Assembly: GCF_039830145.1 (NCBI RefSeq)
Contig: NZ_CP156082.1
Coordinates: forward strand, 824,001-888,000
Direction: 5' to 3'
DNA: 64,000 nt
Source of the DNA: Croceibacterium sp. TMG7-5b_MA50
GTDB lineage: Bacteria > Pseudomonadota > Alphaproteobacteria > Sphingomonadales > Sphingomonadaceae
Both the position numbers and the translations under genes were made by a program. Shown one piece after another: positions 59,808 to 64,000 of this stretch; positions within the stretch are counted from its first letter, which is position 1; every line of letters begins with the position of its first letter. The notes beneath the pieces were generated by a model that saw only the letters and a program-made list of their open reading frames with translations, was not told the DNA's origin and did no database searches.

Positions 59808-60479
59808 TCAGGGTGCGCGGTCGCCGCTTGCCTCCGACGTGACGCGGGGTTCGCCGATCGTCTCCACCGGGACTTCCGTGCCGTTGGTCTGTTCGCCCGG
59901 GATAGCGCGGTTGGCGTAGGAGTCCGGTTCGCGCTGCAGGATCGACATCGCGACGACTTCCGGCGGGGCGGGACGCGTTGGGTACGGGCAGCCCATCGCC
60001 TCCCCCAGGCCCTTCAGGTAGGCGCGCCGCATCATGCCGGCGACGATCGCCTCCTTGAACAGCTTCTCGTGCGCGGCGGCGCCCGATACTTCGCGGATCA
60101 CGCCGCGGTAGGGGATCAGCATGCTTACGACGCTGCGGGCCATGCGGCCGACCTCGATCCCGCCGGCCGGCTTCACGCCGGGCATGTCGAAATCCTCGCC
60201 CAACACGGCGTCGAGATCGCCGATCTCGGAGCGGACGGCGCCGCAATAGCTGAGCCCGTCATTGGCATAGGGACGCGCCTTGGCCCGGACCAGCACCGCC
60301 GGGATCTCGTCCCGTGCAAGGTTCAGGTCCGCCAGCGGCAGGAGCGCCACGTCGCGGGCATCCACGTCCTCGTCCGTGACGATCTCTTGCGCATGCGCCG
60401 GAACGGCCACTGCCGCGCACAACATCACGGCCAGCGTGCTAGCCCGCCTCGACAATCCGGTCACACTGCCTGTCATCAC
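59808..60479 (-). CDS. Exported hypothetical protein
   Basis: 223 residues with a Sec signal (ASTLAVMLCAAVAVPAHA) and two cysteines (LSYCGAV, AMGCPYP) that may form a disulfide. No family recognised. The 5' end overlaps the zinc metallopeptidase gene by about 40 bp. Confidence 0.75.
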   Translation of the reverse strand: MMTGSVTGLSRRASTLAVMLCAAVAVPAHAQEIVTDEDVDARDVALLPLADLNLARDEIPAVLVRAKARPYANDGLSYCGAVRSEIGDLDAVLGEDFDMPGVKPAGGIEVGRMARSVVSMLIPYRGVIREVSGAAAHEKLFKEAIVAGMMRRAYLKGLGEAMGCPYPTRPAPPEVVAMSILQREPDSYANRAIPGEQTNGTEVPVETIGEPRVTSEASGDRAP

Positions 60480-61311
60480 CTGTCTCTAGCCCCAATCGCA
60501 GCGCCTGCATACGCTGCTGACTTGAACCATGTGTGAAGCTTTCAGGGTTAACCCTTTGACCTGCATTGCGCATCAGCGTGTCATCGCCGATCGCGCTGGC
60601 GGCGGTCATCCCTTCTTCGAAGTCGCCGGGTTCGATCAGGTTGCGGTTCCGCCCCGCCCACACCCCGGCATAGCAATCGGCCTGCAACTCCATCAGCACC
60701 TGCAACTGGTTGGCCATCTGCGGCCGCTGCTGCTGCGCGCTGCGGATCTGGCCGGAGATGCCGGTCAGGGTCTGCACGTGGTGGCCATATTCGTGCGCCA
60801 TCACGTAATAGCGCGCGAAATCGCCGCCTGCGCCCATCTGCTGCTGCATCAGGTCGTAGAAGCTGGTGTCGATGTAGATGCCCTGGTCGGCCGGGCAGTA
60901 GAACGGCCCCGCATCGGAGGTCGCGCTGCCGCAGCCGGAGCGGGTGCCCCCCTGGTAGAACACCAGTGTCGGCTGCTGGAATGGGACGTTCGCCTGCTGG
61001 AACAGCGGCTGCCACGTCTGGTTCAGCGAGGCGAGGGCGTTGCACGCCTCCGTTGCGTAAGGGTTGTCGTCGCAGATCTGCGACGCGCTCTCGCCCCCGC
61101 CCTGGATGCTGCCGGGCCCAGCCTGCTGCTGCACGCCGGCGCCCTGCATGCCCGCCAGCATCTGCCCCGGATCAATCCCGAACACTACCGCGCCGATCAG
61201 CGCGATGACGATCGCGCCGCAGCCCAGTTGCCCACCGCCACCGCCGGGGAAGCCGCCTCCGCCACCACGGCGAACCTGGATGCTGTCAGGGTTGAAAGGA
61301 TTGAGCCGCAC
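60439..61311 (-). CDS. YpfJ-family neutral zinc metallopeptidase
   Basis: 290 residues. Gly-rich N-terminus, one transmembrane helix (about 30-46), the HEYGHHVQTLTGI zinc site and ELQADCYAGVW with the glutamate ligand. Start GTG 61311. Envelope-anchored peptidase; role unknown. Confidence 0.9.
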   Translation of the reverse strand: MRLNPFNPDSIQVRRGGGGGFPGGGGGQLGCGAIVIALIGAVVFGIDPGQMLAGMQGAGVQQQAGPGSIQGGGESASQICDDNPYATEACNALASLNQTWQPLFQQANVPFQQPTLVFYQGGTRSGCGSATSDAGPFYCPADQGIYIDTSFYDLMQQQMGAGGDFARYYVMAHEYGHHVQTLTGISGQIRSAQQQRPQMANQLQVLMELQADCYAGVWAGRNRNLIEPGDFEEGMTAASAIGDDTLMRNAGQRVNPESFTHGSSQQRMQALRLGLETGDDRQCDRIVEAG

Positions 61312-61377
61312 GGAACCCCCTTGCCTCAGCCACGCTTCATTGCTTTCGTCAGGCCGTCAACCAGCAGGAGGCAAGGA

Positions 61378-62136
61378 ATGTTCCTTTCGGGCAAGCGCGC
61401 ACTCGTCACCGGATCGACCTCGGGCATCGGCCTTGCCATCGCGCGCGCACTGGCGGGGGAAGGGGCCAAGGTCATCCTCAACGGTTTCGGCGATGCGGAT
61501 GCCATCGCAAAGTTGCAGGAGGAACTCGGCGGCGCCGAATACGTGAACGAGGACCTGACCACCACTGACGGCGTTGAAAAGCTGATGGCCGGCGCGGGCG
61601 CGGTGGACATCCTGGTCAACAATGCGGGCATGCAGCACGTGTCTCCGGTGCAGGACTTCCCGCCCGCCAAGTGGGACCAGATCATCGCGCTGAACCTGTC
61701 GGCCGCATTCCACACGTCGCGCCTCGCCATTCCGCACATGAAACAGGCGGGCTGGGGCCGGATCATCGCCACCGCCAGCGCGCACTCGTTGGTCGCCAGC
61801 CCGTTCAAGAGCGCCTATGTCGCGGCGAAGCACGGGATCGCGGGGCTGACCAAGGTGCTGGCGCTGGAACTGGCGCAGGATGGCATCACCACCAATTGCA
61901 TCAGCCCCGGCTATGTCTGGACGCCGCTGGTGGAGAACCAGATCCCCGACACGATGAAGAGCCGCGGCCTGACCCGCGATCAGGTCATCAATGATGTGCT
62001 GCTGAAACAGCAGCCGACAAAGCAGTTCGTCCAGCCGGAGGAGATCGCCGCCATCGCCCTGTTCCTGTGTCGGGAGGAGGCGCGCAACATCAACGGTGCG
62101 AACTACACCGTCGATGGCGGGTGGACGGTCGAGTAG
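61378..62136 (+). CDS. bdhA: 3-hydroxybutyrate dehydrogenase
   Basis: 252 residues, SDR. TGSTSGIGLAIARAL, NNAGMQHVSP, YxxxK as AYVAAKHGIAGL, and C-terminal PGYVWTPLVENQIPD as in known HBDH. Start ATG 61378 with AGGAGG. Interconverts 3-hydroxybutyrate and acetoacetate. Confidence 0.9.
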   Translation: MFLSGKRALVTGSTSGIGLAIARALAGEGAKVILNGFGDADAIAKLQEELGGAEYVNEDLTTTDGVEKLMAGAGAVDILVNNAGMQHVSPVQDFPPAKWDQIIALNLSAAFHTSRLAIPHMKQAGWGRIIATASAHSLVASPFKSAYVAAKHGIAGLTKVLALELAQDGITTNCISPGYVWTPLVENQIPDTMKSRGLTRDQVINDVLLKQQPTKQFVQPEEIAAIALFLCREEARNINGANYTVDGGWTVE

Positions 62137-62141
62137 GGTCC

Positions 62142-63894
<1,753 letters not shown>

Positions 63895-63903
63895 CGCCAT
63901 CTT

Positions 63904-63948
63904 CCTCCCCATCCATGATGGGGAGGGGACCGTTCGCGAAGCGAATGG
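63904..63948. repeat. Tandem hairpin repeat (REP-like) after guaB
   Basis: A perfect 10-bp inverted repeat (63904-63913, 63917-63926; core CCTCCCCATC) is followed at once by a second imperfect 8-bp hairpin (63930-63937, 63941-63948). Such paired GGGGAGG/GCGAA elements are common intergenic repeats in sphingomonads; may also end the guaB mRNA. Confidence 0.6.
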
Positions 63949-64000
63949 TGGAGGGGCGTGGCGCAACGCCTCTAGGGCTGAACGCCCAGCGGCCTGATCG

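Overview
The window is a gene-dense stretch (about 64-65% GC by eye) of an alphaproteobacterial chromosome, most probably order Sphingomonadales (Sphingomonadaceae/Erythrobacteraceae). The indications are an HTH-RibB-RibA-like fusion, the tandem yqeY-dnaG-rpoD, a Rne/mrcA/prfB neighbourhood, a zapA-6S RNA-fau arrangement, a PrfB gene without the usual enterobacterial frameshift, an HWE-family histidine kinase, and many small proteins typical of that order. No phage, transposase, integrase or CRISPR array is visible; almost everything is core metabolism or information processing.

Layout. 1-4.4 kb: the edge of a small protein gene, glyA, rpiB, a proline-rich hypothetical, then a single-domain response regulator and an HWE kinase just downstream of rpoD. 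4.5-9.1 kb: rpoD, dnaG and yqeY, all on the minus strand. 9.2-14.6 kb: carA, a small lipoprotein gene, carB and greA, closed by a strong terminator. 14.7-16.9 kb: a DUF4170 gene and a four-gene minus-strand cluster of YqjD/YqjE-like membrane proteins. 17-22 kb: eno, a small membrane protein, an aldo/keto reductase, ribH, the HTH-RibBX gene and a divergent flavin reductase, with a palindromic operator candidate between the last two. 22-31 kb: a PDZ/M48 peptidase, rne, a 447-bp non-coding leader, mrcA, an exported peroxiredoxin, prfB and a lipoprotein-type methyltransferase.

31-40 kb is the most accessory-looking part: a nitronate monooxygenase-like protein with a cysteine cluster, a Crp/Fnr regulator, an SH3 protein, a hypothetical, a 1273-residue multi-PAS hybrid kinase and a divergent cNMP-binding/thioredoxin-reductase-like protein. 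40-46.7 kb: tRNA-Pro, thyA, the three branched-chain 2-oxoacid dehydrogenase subunit genes, tRNA-Asp, DUF2842, fau, a probable 6S RNA, zapA and a small coiled-coil protein. 46.9-52.5 kb: a glycolysis/pentose-phosphate run, tkt-gap-MOSC-pgk-fba. 52.5-64 kb: a lipoprotein, DUF2459, prmA, a subclass B3 metallo-beta-lactamase, an SDR, sdhCDA (no sdhB), an exported cyclophilin, an exported hypothetical, a zinc metallopeptidase, 3-hydroxybutyrate dehydrogenase, a small membrane protein and guaB, ending in hairpin repeats.

The best leads for unrecognised biology are: the HTH-fused RibBX with its palindromic intergenic site (possible autoregulation of flavin synthesis in place of a riboswitch); a low-GC replacement of the DnaG helicase-binding domain; a low-GC lipoprotein gene inserted between carA and carB; and the kinase / cNMP-flavoprotein pair at 34.5-40 kb.
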